From Streptomyces sp. RKND-216 (GTDB lineage Bacteria > Actinomycetota > Actinomycetes > Streptomycetales > Streptomycetaceae), in contig NZ_SSBQ01000002.1 in assembly GCF_004795255.1 (NCBI RefSeq), positions 2,747,501 to 2,811,500 on the forward strand: a stretch of DNA of 64,000 nucleotides, read 5' to 3'. Position 1 is the stretch's first letter. Every line of letters begins with the position of its first letter. Of this stretch, positions 26,545 to 35,380 are shown piece by piece. Both the position numbers and the translations under genes were made by a program. The notes under the pieces are model-generated. The model saw nothing but the letters and a program-made list of their open reading frames with translations. It did not search any database and was not told where the DNA came from.

Positions 26545-27606
26545 CTACGGAAGCGTGGTCTCGGAGGAGGGGAGGGAGCGGTGGATGACGACGACGCGGT
26601 CGGTGAGCTGCAGCGTCGCGGCCTCCGGGTCGTCGTAGCCGAGCAGCCGGTGGCCCCGCACGACGGAGACGACCAGGTCGGTGCACTCGCGCGGAGACCG
26701 GCCCGCCTCGGCCTTGGTGACGGGCCGTTCGTTCAGACTGAGGCCGCTGCCCTGCTGGATCAGGTCCTCCATGACCGAGCTTGCGTTGGGGCTCAGCATG
26801 GACAGGCCCAGGAGCCGGCCGGCGGCGCTCGCGCTGGTGATGACGGCGTCCGCACCGGACTGGCGCAGCAGCGGCGCGTTCTCCTCCTCGCGCACGGCGG
26901 CGACGATGCGCAGCCTCGGATTGAGCTGACGCGCGGTCAGTGTCACCAGCACAGCGGTGTCGTCGCGCTGCGTGGCGACGACGATCTGTTTGGCACGGCG
27001 CACCTCGGCGCGGGCGAGCACGTCGCTGCGGGTCGCGTCGCCGACGACCCCGGCGAAGCCGTCCTCCGTGGCCGTCTTGACCACGTGGTGGTTCGGGTCG
27101 ATCAGCACGATCCGCTCCCGCCCCATCCCGGTCGACAGCAGCGTCTCGGCGGCCGACCGGCCCTTGGTACCGAAACCGACGACGACGGTGTGGTCGCGCA
27201 AGGCGGTCCTCCAGCGCGTCTGGCGCCACTGCTCGCGGGTGCGCTCGGTGAGCACCTCCAGCGTGGTACCCACCAGGATGATCAGGAACAGGACGCGGAG
27301 CGGGGTGATGAGCAGGACATTGACGATCCGGGCGCCGTCGCTGACCGGCGCGATGTCACCGTACCCGGTCGTGGAGAGGGTGACGGTGGTGTAGTAGACG
27401 GCGTCGAGGAAGGTGACCGTGCCGTCGTAGTTGTCGGTGTAGCCGTCCCGGTCCAGATAGACGATCAGCACCGTCGCCCAGAGCACGCTCAGCGCGGCCA
27501 GCAGACGGCGGCCGACCTGCCGCAACGGCCCTATCGTCGAACGCGGCAGCAGCACGGGGCGCTCCGCGGGATCCCGCGGCGCCCTCGCGACGGTCGTCCT
27601 CACCAC
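26545..27606 (-). CDS. potassium channel protein with TrkA-N (RCK) domain
   Basis: 353 residues. Two membrane helices (about 29-50 and 86-113) flank a pore loop with selectivity filter TTGYGD. A cytoplasmic RCK/TrkA-N Rossmann domain follows (VVVGFGTKGRSAAETLL, VLIDPNHHVV, GDATRSDVL), with a TrkA-C-like end (LTDRVVVIHRSLPS). This is the two-helix, one-RCK architecture of MthK-like K+ channels or efflux gates. It begins 10 bases after the MoeA-like stop, so it is probably co-transcribed. GTG start; a second GTG follows at once. Confidence 0.85.
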   Translation of the reverse strand: MVRTTVARAPRDPAERPVLLPRSTIGPLRQVGRRLLAALSVLWATVLIVYLDRDGYTDNYDGTVTFLDAVYYTTVTLSTTGYGDIAPVSDGARIVNVLLITPLRVLFLIILVGTTLEVLTERTREQWRQTRWRTALRDHTVVVGFGTKGRSAAETLLSTGMGRERIVLIDPNHHVVKTATEDGFAGVVGDATRSDVLARAEVRRAKQIVVATQRDDTAVLVTLTARQLNPRLRIVAAVREEENAPLLRQSGADAVITSASAAGRLLGLSMLSPNASSVMEDLIQQGSGLSLNERPVTKAEAGRSPRECTDLVVSVVRGHRLLGYDDPEAATLQLTDRVVVIHRSLPSSETTLP

Positions 27607-27616
27607 GGCAGCCCCC

Positions 27617-30600
27617 TCACCACGGCAGCTCCAGCAGACGGACGGACATCCCGGCGCTCGCGCCGCCGGGGGCTACCGCGGCGAGCGCGGACGCCCCCGC
27701 GATGCCGCGCAGCATCGCCGGCCCCGTCCAGCGCAGCGGCGTCGCGCCGGAACCGTCCGCCGTCCGGATGACCGGCACCAGGCGGGTGTCCCGCGGGTGG
27801 CCCTGCGCGTCGGCGGTCAGCGTCGCGCGCACCGGCTCCGGTTCCGGGAGCCCTGCGCGGGCCCGCAGCAGCGGACCGGCCAGGGTGAGCAGGCCGGACA
27901 CCGCGGCGAGGGGGTTACCGGGCAGGCCCACCAGGTGTCGTCCTCGCTGCGCCCCGGCGAGGGCGGCCAGCAGCATCGGGTGCCCCGGACGCACCTCCAC
28001 CCCGTCCACCAGCAGCCGGGCGCCGATGCGGTGAAGGGTGGGCCGGACGTGGTCGAGCGGACCGTGTGCGGTGCCACCGGTCGTCACGACGAGATCGGCG
28101 CCGGTCGTGGTGACCGCTTCGTGCAGCGCATCGGGATCGTCGCCCAGGCGCCGCGTCGCCAGCACCTCGGCGCCCAGCGCGGACAGCCACGGTCCGACCA
28201 TCGGGCCCAGTGCGTCCCGGATGCGGCCCCCCGACGGCAGCCCCTCGTGGAGCAGTTCGTCGCCGAGGACCAGCACCTCGACGCGCGGGCGCGGGATGAC
28301 GGTGAGCCGGTCGTAGCCCGCGGCGGCGGCCAGGCCCAGCACCGGAGGCGTCACCGGCGTACCGGCGGGCAGCAGGCGTGCCCCCGTGCGGCACTCCTGG
28401 CCGCGCGGCCGGATGTCCGTCCCCGGGTCCGTGCTGCCGGAAGGCGCCCCGGGCGTCAGGTGCAGCCGCTCGCCGCGCAGTTCGGCACGCTCGTCGCGCA
28501 CCACGGCCGTCGCGCCGGGCGGGACACGTGCGCCGGTCGCGATCCGTACCGCGCGGCCGTCGGCCAGCGGCTCGGGTTCGGCACCCCCGGCCAGCGCACC
28601 CGGCCCCTCCGGCGGGCCGGCGGGCGTCCACGGACCCGGCCCGGCGACCGCCCAGCCGTCCATGGCGGAGGTTTCGAACGACGGCAGGTCGGCGAGCGCT
28701 TCGACGGGAGCTGCGAGCACCTGCCGCACGGCCCGGTCCAGCGGCACGGTCACGGCCACGCCGGGCTCGACCGCCCGGGCGGCGATGCGCTGCGCCTCCG
28801 CCCAGGGGACGTCCGCGTGCGCGGGCGGCGGCTGAGCCGCCGACGGGCGGGCGGACTCACCGCCTCCGGCGAAGGGCGCCGACGAGTCGACCACGCGGGC
28901 CTCCTCCCCGGTCTCCACGGCTCCGACGCCCCCGACTCTCGCACAGCCCGGCCCGGACGGGGTCTTCGGGCCCGCGATCGCTCCGCCCTCGCGGAAGGCG
29001 CCGCCGGGGGCGGACTCCCGGGCCGGGGCTCGGGTGGGGGAGACGGGCGACGCCGTCGGCGCGGGCTGCGCGTCCGGCCCGTCCGGCGCGGGCTGCGCGT
29101 CCGGCGCGGGCCCTGGACGCCGGGCCGCCGGGGCTCCCCTGCGCCCCGTCGAGGACGCTCCGTCGGGACCGCCCACTCCAGCGGCCGCAGAGGGGGACGG
29201 CGGTGCCGTCGACGGAGACGGCGGACGGCCGAACGGGAGGCGGGCGTGCACGTCCGGCACCGCAGCGCCCTCAGCGGGCCCACGAGGACTCGCTGCGGCT
29301 GCCGCAGGAGACTCCACTGCGGACGGAGCCTGCACGTCCCCCGGAGAGGAAGCGACCGGCTCTGCCTGGAGATCGGCCGTACGGGACGGCGGCTCCCCCG
29401 GACGCATACTGCCGGGAGCGGCTCCCGACGGCGCAGGCGAGCCCGGCTCCGCCACGACCGGGGCCACCTGTCCGGCGCCCGGTGCATGGGCGTCAGCGTC
29501 GGCGGACGCCACCCTCGACGACACGTCCGGCGACGCCGGCGGAAGGCCGCCGGACCGAGGGACGGGAGCCGGTCGCGTACCGGGGGGCCCGGGTGCGGCC
29601 GTGCCGGGCGCACGGTCTTCGCGGGCCGACGGCGCCGACGACAGGCGTGGGCCACGGGTGGGGACAGGGGGGACCCAGGGGGCGGCGAGCGCGTCGTCCG
29701 GATCGTGCGGCTCGTCCGGCGGGGGCGTGGCGTCCGTACTGGCGCGGTCGAGGCCGACCCGCCGGGCGGCGCGCGTCAGCCACTCCGGGAGCAGGCCGTC
29801 GTCGGACACCTCGGCGCGCCCGCAGTCGGCGGCGGCCTCCGCCTCGGCCTCAGCGGAGCGGTCGCCGTCCGCCGGGCCCGCCGGGCGGCGCAGCGTCCGC
29901 ATCATCTCGGTCAGGCGGCCGACCGCGCCGCCGCTCTCCGCCTCGTCCGACTCCTGGGCCCGGCGCAGCAGCCAGGGAGGGGCCAGTTCGTCCTCCGCCG
30001 TGGGCGCCGCAGGTCGCGGGGCGCCCCGCAGGCCCACGGTCGAGCCCGACGCGGCGGACAGCCACGGTCCGGCGAGGTCGTCGTCCTCGGCGCCTGCCGC
30101 GTCCGTGCCCGGCGAGGGGCCGGTCGGCACTCTCCCGGTGCCGCCCGAGGGCCCGTGCACGACCTTGGCCGACAGGCCGTCGGTGGACGGCGAGCCCGCC
30201 GACAGCCACGGTCCGTCCGGGCCGTCCTCCCCCTCCGGCGTGCCCGGCCCGGCGTGCGGGCCGGGCGGCGTCCGGGTGCCCTCGGCGGGTGTGCCGGAGG
30301 AGGCGGGGGACTCGGCGCCGTCGTCGCCCACCGTGTCCGCAGGCGTCGCGGCGCGGCCGCCCTGTGTGAAGGGCGGGCACTGCCCGGCGTCGGCGCTCGC
30401 GGCGGGCACCCGGTCGGGGCACGGCCGTGATCCCTCCGGGCCGGGCGGCCCGCCCACCGCGGGCTCCGTCGCGGGGGATGGGCCCTCCCCGGCGTCCCGT
30501 ACGCCCGGCTTCGGCGCGCTGCGCGCGTCCGCCGCGCGGGCGGGACAGTCGGCGCAGGGGCCGCCGCCGGCGTCCGTGGGACCACCGTTGGCGAGGGCGA

Positions 30601-30649
30601 GGGCCTGGTCGAGGTCGTCGGCGCCGCTCCCGGCCCCGCGACGGCTCAT
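27617..30649 (-). CDS. moeA: molybdopterin molybdotransferase MoeA with ~610-residue disordered N-terminal extension
   Basis: 1,010 residues. The C-terminal ~400 are a complete MoeA: substrate loop FETSAMDGWAV, RIATGARVPPGATAVV, the MoCF domain VLVLGDELL, GGTAHGPLDHV and GLPGNPLAAVSG. It would insert molybdate into adenylated molybdopterin. The preceding ~610 residues are Pro/Ala/Gly/Ser/Asp-rich. They hold five spaced copies of an acidic-x-L-x-x-P/G-W-L/V motif at about 141, 188, 219, 283 and 318 (GPWLSA, GPWLSA, PPWLL, PEWLT, APWVP). The start is fixed by an ATGA overlap with the upstream MobA-like gene, so the extension is translated unless an unseen internal start is used. Confidence 0.8.
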   Translation of the reverse strand: MSRRGAGSGADDLDQALALANGGPTDAGGGPCADCPARAADARSAPKPGVRDAGEGPSPATEPAVGGPPGPEGSRPCPDRVPAASADAGQCPPFTQGGRAATPADTVGDDGAESPASSGTPAEGTRTPPGPHAGPGTPEGEDGPDGPWLSAGSPSTDGLSAKVVHGPSGGTGRVPTGPSPGTDAAGAEDDDLAGPWLSAASGSTVGLRGAPRPAAPTAEDELAPPWLLRRAQESDEAESGGAVGRLTEMMRTLRRPAGPADGDRSAEAEAEAAADCGRAEVSDDGLLPEWLTRAARRVGLDRASTDATPPPDEPHDPDDALAAPWVPPVPTRGPRLSSAPSAREDRAPGTAAPGPPGTRPAPVPRSGGLPPASPDVSSRVASADADAHAPGAGQVAPVVAEPGSPAPSGAAPGSMRPGEPPSRTADLQAEPVASSPGDVQAPSAVESPAAAAASPRGPAEGAAVPDVHARLPFGRPPSPSTAPPSPSAAAGVGGPDGASSTGRRGAPAARRPGPAPDAQPAPDGPDAQPAPTASPVSPTRAPARESAPGGAFREGGAIAGPKTPSGPGCARVGGVGAVETGEEARVVDSSAPFAGGGESARPSAAQPPPAHADVPWAEAQRIAARAVEPGVAVTVPLDRAVRQVLAAPVEALADLPSFETSAMDGWAVAGPGPWTPAGPPEGPGALAGGAEPEPLADGRAVRIATGARVPPGATAVVRDERAELRGERLHLTPGAPSGSTDPGTDIRPRGQECRTGARLLPAGTPVTPPVLGLAAAAGYDRLTVIPRPRVEVLVLGDELLHEGLPSGGRIRDALGPMVGPWLSALGAEVLATRRLGDDPDALHEAVTTTGADLVVTTGGTAHGPLDHVRPTLHRIGARLLVDGVEVRPGHPMLLAALAGAQRGRHLVGLPGNPLAAVSGLLTLAGPLLRARAGLPEPEPVRATLTADAQGHPRDTRLVPVIRTADGSGATPLRWTGPAMLRGIAGASALAAVAPGGASAGMSVRLLELPW

Positions 30650-31581
30650 CGGTCGTCCGTTTCCGACTCCGCTTCCCATCGCTTCGCCAGCTCGGCGGCC
30701 TTGCGGGCGGCTTCCGCCACCGCCTCCCGAGAGCCGTCCCCACGGGCGGCGGCGTAGCCGACCAGAAACGTCGTCAGCGGGGCGGCGGGGCGCGCGACTC
30801 CGTGCGCGGCGTCACGCGCGAGATCCAGGAGCCCGGAGGTGTCGACGTCGAGCTCGATACCCAGTTCGGCCTTGACTGCGGCAATCCATTCGTCCAGCAC
30901 GGAGCCATGCTCCCTGATGCGGGCCCGCGCGGCGGCGAGGTCGCCCCAGGTGTCGCAGTCCACCGCGTCCTCGGTCGATATGCGGTGCAGCCGCAGTCCG
31001 GGGAGCAGCAGGCGCAGCGGGAGGTGGGCGAGGGTGCCGTGTTCGGCGTGCAACAGGGCGAGTTCGCGGCGCAGGGGCTCCGCGCGGTAGGCGGCGAGCA
31101 GCGGCTGGTCCCGGCCGTCGTGGGCGACGGCGCCCTCGTCGTCGCTCCCGGCGGTGGCGCGCAGCAGCGCCCGTACGGTCGATGCCCGCAGGAAGGGCAG
31201 GTCGGCGGAGAGGACCAGCACGGTCTCGGCCCGGACGTGGGCCAGGCCGGCGTCGAGTGCTGCCAGCGGGCCGCCGCCGCGCGGGCTCTCCAACGCCCAG
31301 GTCACCGGCCGGTAGGTGGACCGGCGGGGGCCGACGACCACGGTCGTGGTGGCGTCCGGGCAGGCTGCGAGGACGCGGTCGAGGAGGGTGCGGGCGCCCA
31401 CCGTGAGGGTGGGCTTGTCGGCGCCGCCGAGCCGCCGGGCGCCGCCCCCCGCGACGACCAGCGCGTCGAAGGCGGCCGTGCTCGACGGCTCGTCGGCAGC
31501 GGAACGGGCGTCGCCCGCCCCGGGCGCGGTGCGCGGGGCGGGCGACGGTCGTCCGGGCGGGCCCGGGGCGTGTGCGTTCAC
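30646..31581 (-). CDS. MobA-like nucleotidyltransferase fused to DUF6457
   Basis: 311 residues. After a disordered ~35-residue lead there is a MobA/IspD-type nucleotidyltransferase: ALVVAGGGARRLGGADKPTL (nucleotide-binding loop), LSADLPFL (metal-binding Asp) and DVDT-like VDCDTWGDL. It probably attaches GMP or CMP to molybdopterin. The last ~85 residues (VLDEWIAAVKAELGIELDVDT to FLVGYAAA) form a DUF6457 domain, a small helical module of unknown role often fused to MobA in actinobacteria. GTG start three bases past the E2 stop; its own stop overlaps moeA. Confidence 0.82.
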   Translation of the reverse strand: MNAHAPGPPGRPSPAPRTAPGAGDARSAADEPSSTAAFDALVVAGGGARRLGGADKPTLTVGARTLLDRVLAACPDATTTVVVGPRRSTYRPVTWALESPRGGGPLAALDAGLAHVRAETVLVLSADLPFLRASTVRALLRATAGSDDEGAVAHDGRDQPLLAAYRAEPLRRELALLHAEHGTLAHLPLRLLLPGLRLHRISTEDAVDCDTWGDLAAARARIREHGSVLDEWIAAVKAELGIELDVDTSGLLDLARDAAHGVARPAAPLTTFLVGYAAARGDGSREAVAEAARKAAELAKRWEAESETDDR

Positions 31582-31584
31582 GCC

Positions 31585-33171
31585 TCAGAGCGTACGGAGC
31601 AGCACCGCCGGTTGTTCCACGCAGTCGGCGACGTACCGCAGGAAACCGCCGGCCGTGCCGCCGTCGCACACCCGGTGGTCGAAGGTGAAGGACAGCTGGA
31701 CGACCTTGCGGACGGCGAGTTCGCCGTTCACGGCCCACGGCTTGTCGACGATGCGGCCGACGCCCAGCATCGCGGCTTCCGGGTGGTTGATGATCGGCGT
31801 GGAGCCGTCGACGCCGAACACGCCGTAGTTGTTCAGCGTGAACGTGCCGCCGGTCAGCTCGGCCGGGGACAGCGTGCCGGCGCGGGCCGACTCGGTGAGC
31901 CGTGCGATCTCCGCGGCGATGCCCTCGGCGTCCAGGGTGTGGGCGTCGCGCACCACCGGGACCACCAGGCCGCGGTCGGTCTGGGCGGCGAATCCGAGGT
32001 GCACGGCGTCCAGCCGCACGATCTCGCGCGCCTCCAGGTCGACCGTGGAATTGAGCTCCGGGAAACGGGCCAGGGCGGCCGTGGAGATCCGGGCCAGCAG
32101 CGCGAGCAGGGAGATCTTCGGTCCGCCGGCGGCGTTCATGGCCCGCCGCGCGGCGAGCAGCTCCGTCGCGTCGGCGTCCACCCAGGTCGTGGCGTCGGGG
32201 ATCTCGCGGCGGCTGCGGGACAGCTTGTCCGCGACGGTGCCGCGCAGGCCGCGCAGCGGGATCCGCGAGGCCGCCCGTGCCGGGGACGGGGTGCGGGCGG
32301 GCCCCGCCGGGGCCGCCTCCCACGCCTCCTCGCCCGCGACCGCGCTGTCGCCGCTCGCGCCGCCGCGCTCGGCGGCCCGCTCGACGTCTCCGCGCATGAT
32401 CAGGCCGTCAGGGCCGGATCCGGTCACGTCCCGCAGATCGATGCCGGACTCCCGTGCGATGCGGCGCACCAGCGGCGAGATGACGGCGACGGCCCCCTCC
32501 GGACGTCCGGAGGCGTCGCCGTTGCCCGCACCGGTGTGGTCGTTCCCGGGATGGCCGGACCCGGGACGGTCGAGTCCAGGACGGTCGGGTTCGGCGACGA
32601 CGCCGCGTTCGTGGCCGCGGACGGCAGCCGTGGCGCCGCTCTCGCCGCGCGGGCCGACGCCCTGCGGGCGGGAACCGCCGGTGGCCTCGCCGCCGACACC
32701 GCGACGGGACGCACCCGACGTGGTCGTGCCCGTAGCGGCGGGGCCCGGGGCTGGTGTGGGGGCGGGGGCGGCCACGTGACCGACTCCGCCGCGCACCCGG
32801 CGGCGGCGACGCGCGGAGGGCGCCTGGGTGCCGTAGCCGACCAGCACATTGCCGGAACCCTCGTCGGTGTCGTCCGACGCGTCACCGGCCGGGGCGGCGG
32901 CCGCACCGGCCTCCTGAGGCGAGGTGGCGCCGACGGCGACGGCGACCAGCGGCGCGCCGACCGGCATCTCGTCGCCCTCGTCGCCGTAGCGGGCGGTGAC
33001 CACGCCGCCGTACGGGCAGGGGACCTCGACCATCGCCTTGGCCGTCTCCACCTCGACGACCGGCTGGTCCACGGCGACGATCTCGCCGACCTCGACCATC
33101 CAGGTCGTGATCGTCGCCTCGGTCAGCCCTTCGCCGAGGTCGGGCAGTGCGAACTCGCGGATCTCCGCCAT
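31585..33171 (-). CDS. bkdC: branched-chain 2-oxoacid dehydrogenase E2, copy 2
   Basis: 528-residue acyltransferase paralogous to the copy at 14-15.5 kb. Lipoyl domain with Lys in VETAKAMVEVP, linker with VLVGYGTQAPSARRRRRVR, a longer Gly/Arg/Asp-rich spacer, an E1/E3-binding domain (VRRIARESGIDLRDVTGSG) and a catalytic domain ending with FDHRVCDGG, where the active-site His and Asp are kept but the usual Leu-Val is Val-Cys. The ATG at 33171 overlaps the E1 beta stop as TGATG. It lies directly before the MobA-like gene, so molybdenum cofactor genes share this transcript. Confidence 0.87.
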   Translation of the reverse strand: MAEIREFALPDLGEGLTEATITTWMVEVGEIVAVDQPVVEVETAKAMVEVPCPYGGVVTARYGDEGDEMPVGAPLVAVAVGATSPQEAGAAAAPAGDASDDTDEGSGNVLVGYGTQAPSARRRRRVRGGVGHVAAPAPTPAPGPAATGTTTSGASRRGVGGEATGGSRPQGVGPRGESGATAAVRGHERGVVAEPDRPGLDRPGSGHPGNDHTGAGNGDASGRPEGAVAVISPLVRRIARESGIDLRDVTGSGPDGLIMRGDVERAAERGGASGDSAVAGEEAWEAAPAGPARTPSPARAASRIPLRGLRGTVADKLSRSRREIPDATTWVDADATELLAARRAMNAAGGPKISLLALLARISTAALARFPELNSTVDLEAREIVRLDAVHLGFAAQTDRGLVVPVVRDAHTLDAEGIAAEIARLTESARAGTLSPAELTGGTFTLNNYGVFGVDGSTPIINHPEAAMLGVGRIVDKPWAVNGELAVRKVVQLSFTFDHRVCDGGTAGGFLRYVADCVEQPAVLLRTL

Positions 33172-34241
33172 CACTGACCGCCTTCCACCCAGTCGCTCTC
33201 CCACTGCAGGCGGGCGACCGCGTCGAGCACGCGGTCCACGCCCGGCAGATGGTGCTTCTCCAGCATCGGCGGCGGGTACGGAACGTCGAAGCCCGCGACC
33301 CGCAGCACCGGTGCCTCAAGGTAGTGGAAGCAACGTTCGCCCACCCGTGCGGCGATCTCCCCGCCGGGACCGGCGAACCCCTGCGACTCGTGCACCACCA
33401 CGGCGCGGCCGGTGCGTCGCACGGACTCCACGACCGTCTTCTCGTCGAAGGGCACCAGCGACCGCAGGTCGACGACCTCCAGGTCCCAGCCGTCCTCGCG
33501 TGCGGCCTCCGCCGCCTCCATGCACACCGGGACCGACGGGCCGTAGGTGATCAGCGTCGCCGAGGTGCCGCTGCGGCGGACGACGGCCTCGCCGACGCCG
33601 GGCACCTGCTCGGGCGCCTCCGGGTCCCACTCGGCCTTGCCCCAGTAGAGCCGCTTGGGCTCCATGAAGACGACCGGGTCGTCGGAGGCGATGGCGGCGC
33701 GCAGCAGGCCGTAGGCGTCGGCGACCGTCGCGGGCGTGACGACCTGGAGTCCGGGCGTGGCCATGTAGTACGCCTCGGAGGAGTCGCTGTGGTGCTCCAC
33801 GCCGCCGATGCCGCCGCCGTACGGGACGCGGATGGTGATCGGCATGGGCAGCCGGCCGCGCGTGCGGTTGCGCATCTTCGCGACGTGCGAGGCGAGCTGC
33901 TCGAAGGAGGGGTAGGCGAACGCGTCGAACTGCATCTCGACGACCGGGCGCAGCCCGTACATGGCCATGCCCACGGCGGTGCCGAGGATGCCGGCCTCGG
34001 CCAGCGGAGTGTCGGTGCAGCGCTCCTCGCCGAACTCCCTGGTCAGGCCGTCGGTGACGCGGAAGACGCCCCCGAGCGTGCCGACGTCCTCGCCCATCAC
34101 GTGGACGTCGGGGTCCTCGGCCATCGCGTCGCGCATGGCGCGGTTCAACGCCTGCGCCATGGTGGCGGGCTTGGCCACGGGCTTCTTCGCGGCGCCGCCC
34201 GCGCCGGCCGGGCCGCCGGCCGTCGTCTCGGTCCTTGCCAT
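33171..34241 (-). CDS. bkdB: branched-chain 2-oxoacid dehydrogenase E1 beta, copy 2
   Basis: 356-residue E1 beta: VHVMGEDVGTLGGVFRVTDG, GIGGVEHHSDSSEAYYM and VVVHESQGFAGPGGEIAARV. An N-terminal Ala/Gly/Lys-rich lead of about 25 residues is absent from copy 1. The ATG at 34241 forms a TGATG overlap with the E1 alpha stop; a GTG three bases upstream would give one extra residue. Works with the neighbouring E1 alpha and E2. Confidence 0.88.
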   Translation of the reverse strand: MARTETTAGGPAGAGGAAKKPVAKPATMAQALNRAMRDAMAEDPDVHVMGEDVGTLGGVFRVTDGLTREFGEERCTDTPLAEAGILGTAVGMAMYGLRPVVEMQFDAFAYPSFEQLASHVAKMRNRTRGRLPMPITIRVPYGGGIGGVEHHSDSSEAYYMATPGLQVVTPATVADAYGLLRAAIASDDPVVFMEPKRLYWGKAEWDPEAPEQVPGVGEAVVRRSGTSATLITYGPSVPVCMEAAEAAREDGWDLEVVDLRSLVPFDEKTVVESVRRTGRAVVVHESQGFAGPGGEIAARVGERCFHYLEAPVLRVAGFDVPYPPPMLEKHHLPGVDRVLDAVARLQWESDWVEGGQ

Positions 34242-35380
34242 CACGCGTTCCCCTCGGCCTCGGCGTCCAGCTCGGCGCGCAACTGCGCCGCCTGCTCCCG
34301 CAGCTGCGCGGTCTTCTCCGCGTACACCTCGGCGAACAGGTCCATCGGGCGCAGCTCGGGGTCGGCGTTCATCCGCTCACGGATGCCCGCGGCCATCTCC
34401 TCCGCTCCCTCCGCGACGTCCTCGGCGGTGGCGTCGTCCAGCACGCCGCGCTCGCGCAGCTCCCGCTCCAGCAGCCGGACCGGGTCGTGGTCGCGCCAGG
34501 CGTCGACCTCCCCGTCGGTGCGGTAGCGGGTGGAGTCGTCGGCGTTGGTGTGCGCCTCCATGCGGTAGGTGACGGCCTCGACCAGCGTCGGGCCGCCGCC
34601 CTGCCGGGCCCGCTCGACGGCTTCGCCGAGCACGCTGTGCACGGCGACCGCGTCGTTGCCGTCGACGAGCCGGCCGGGCATGCCGTAGCCGACGGCCTTG
34701 TGTGCGAGGGACGGGGCGGCCGTCTGCTTGGCGAGCGGCACGGAGATCGCGAAGCCGTTGTTCTGCACCAGGAAGACGACGGGCGCGTTCCACACGGCGG
34801 CGAAGTTCAGCGCCTCGTGGAAGTCGCCCTCGCTGGTCCCGCCGTCGCCGACCAGGGCGAGCGCGACCACGTCGTCGCCCTTGATGCGGGCGGCGTGCGC
34901 CAGGCCGACGGCGTGCGGGAGCTGCGTGGCCAGCGGGGTGGACAGCGGCGCCACACGGGCGGCCTTCGGGTCCCAGCCGTGGTGCCAGTCGCCGCGCAGC
35001 AGCGTCAGCACCTCGACCGGGTCCAGGCCCCGCGCGACAGCGGCCAGCGTGTCGCGATAGCTGGGGAACAGCCAGTCCTGCTCCTTCAGCGCCAGGGCCG
35101 CGGCGACCTCGCACGCCTCCTGCCCGGTGGAGGAGGGATAGACGGCGAGGCGGCCCTGGCGGGTCAGTGCGGTGGCCTGCTCGTTGTAGCGGCGGCCGCG
35201 CACCAGCTCGCGGTGCAGGCGGAGCAGCACGTCCCGGCCCGGGGCCTTCTCGAGGTCGGCGTCGGTGCCCAGCAGCCGGTAGGGCTCGGCGTCGGGCAGC
35301 AGGGGAGCGGGATCGACCCGCGGACGCCATGCGGGCGGCGGAGAGAGTCGGTAGGAACCGGGCTGCTCCAGGACCGTCAT
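34241..35380 (-). CDS. bkdA: branched-chain 2-oxoacid dehydrogenase E1 alpha, copy 2
   Basis: 379-residue ThDP-binding E1 alpha: GDGGTSEGDFHEAL ending in VQNN, and the loop YRMEAHTNADDSTRYR. Unlike copy 1 it lacks the Lys/Ala-rich N-terminal lead and begins MTVLEQPGSYRLSPPP. The ATG at 35380 has GAGGAGG eight bases upstream, which rules out the longer open frame to 35476. First gene of an operon that appears to continue through mobA, moeA and the K+ channel. An Lrp-type regulator is divergent from it. Confidence 0.88.
   Translation of the reverse strand: MTVLEQPGSYRLSPPPAWRPRVDPAPLLPDAEPYRLLGTDADLEKAPGRDVLLRLHRELVRGRRYNEQATALTRQGRLAVYPSSTGQEACEVAAALALKEQDWLFPSYRDTLAAVARGLDPVEVLTLLRGDWHHGWDPKAARVAPLSTPLATQLPHAVGLAHAARIKGDDVVALALVGDGGTSEGDFHEALNFAAVWNAPVVFLVQNNGFAISVPLAKQTAAPSLAHKAVGYGMPGRLVDGNDAVAVHSVLGEAVERARQGGGPTLVEAVTYRMEAHTNADDSTRYRTDGEVDAWRDHDPVRLLERELRERGVLDDATAEDVAEGAEEMAAGIRERMNADPELRPMDLFAEVYAEKTAQLREQAAQLRAELDAEAEGNA

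Noticed and set aside
27797..30430. Long plus-strand open frames opposite moeA, which could suggest the N-terminal extension is an overlapping artefact
   Set aside because: The minus-strand frame is open from the mobA overlap into the catalytic MoeA domain and carries repeated motifs; the opposite frames are Arg/Gly-rich shadows.
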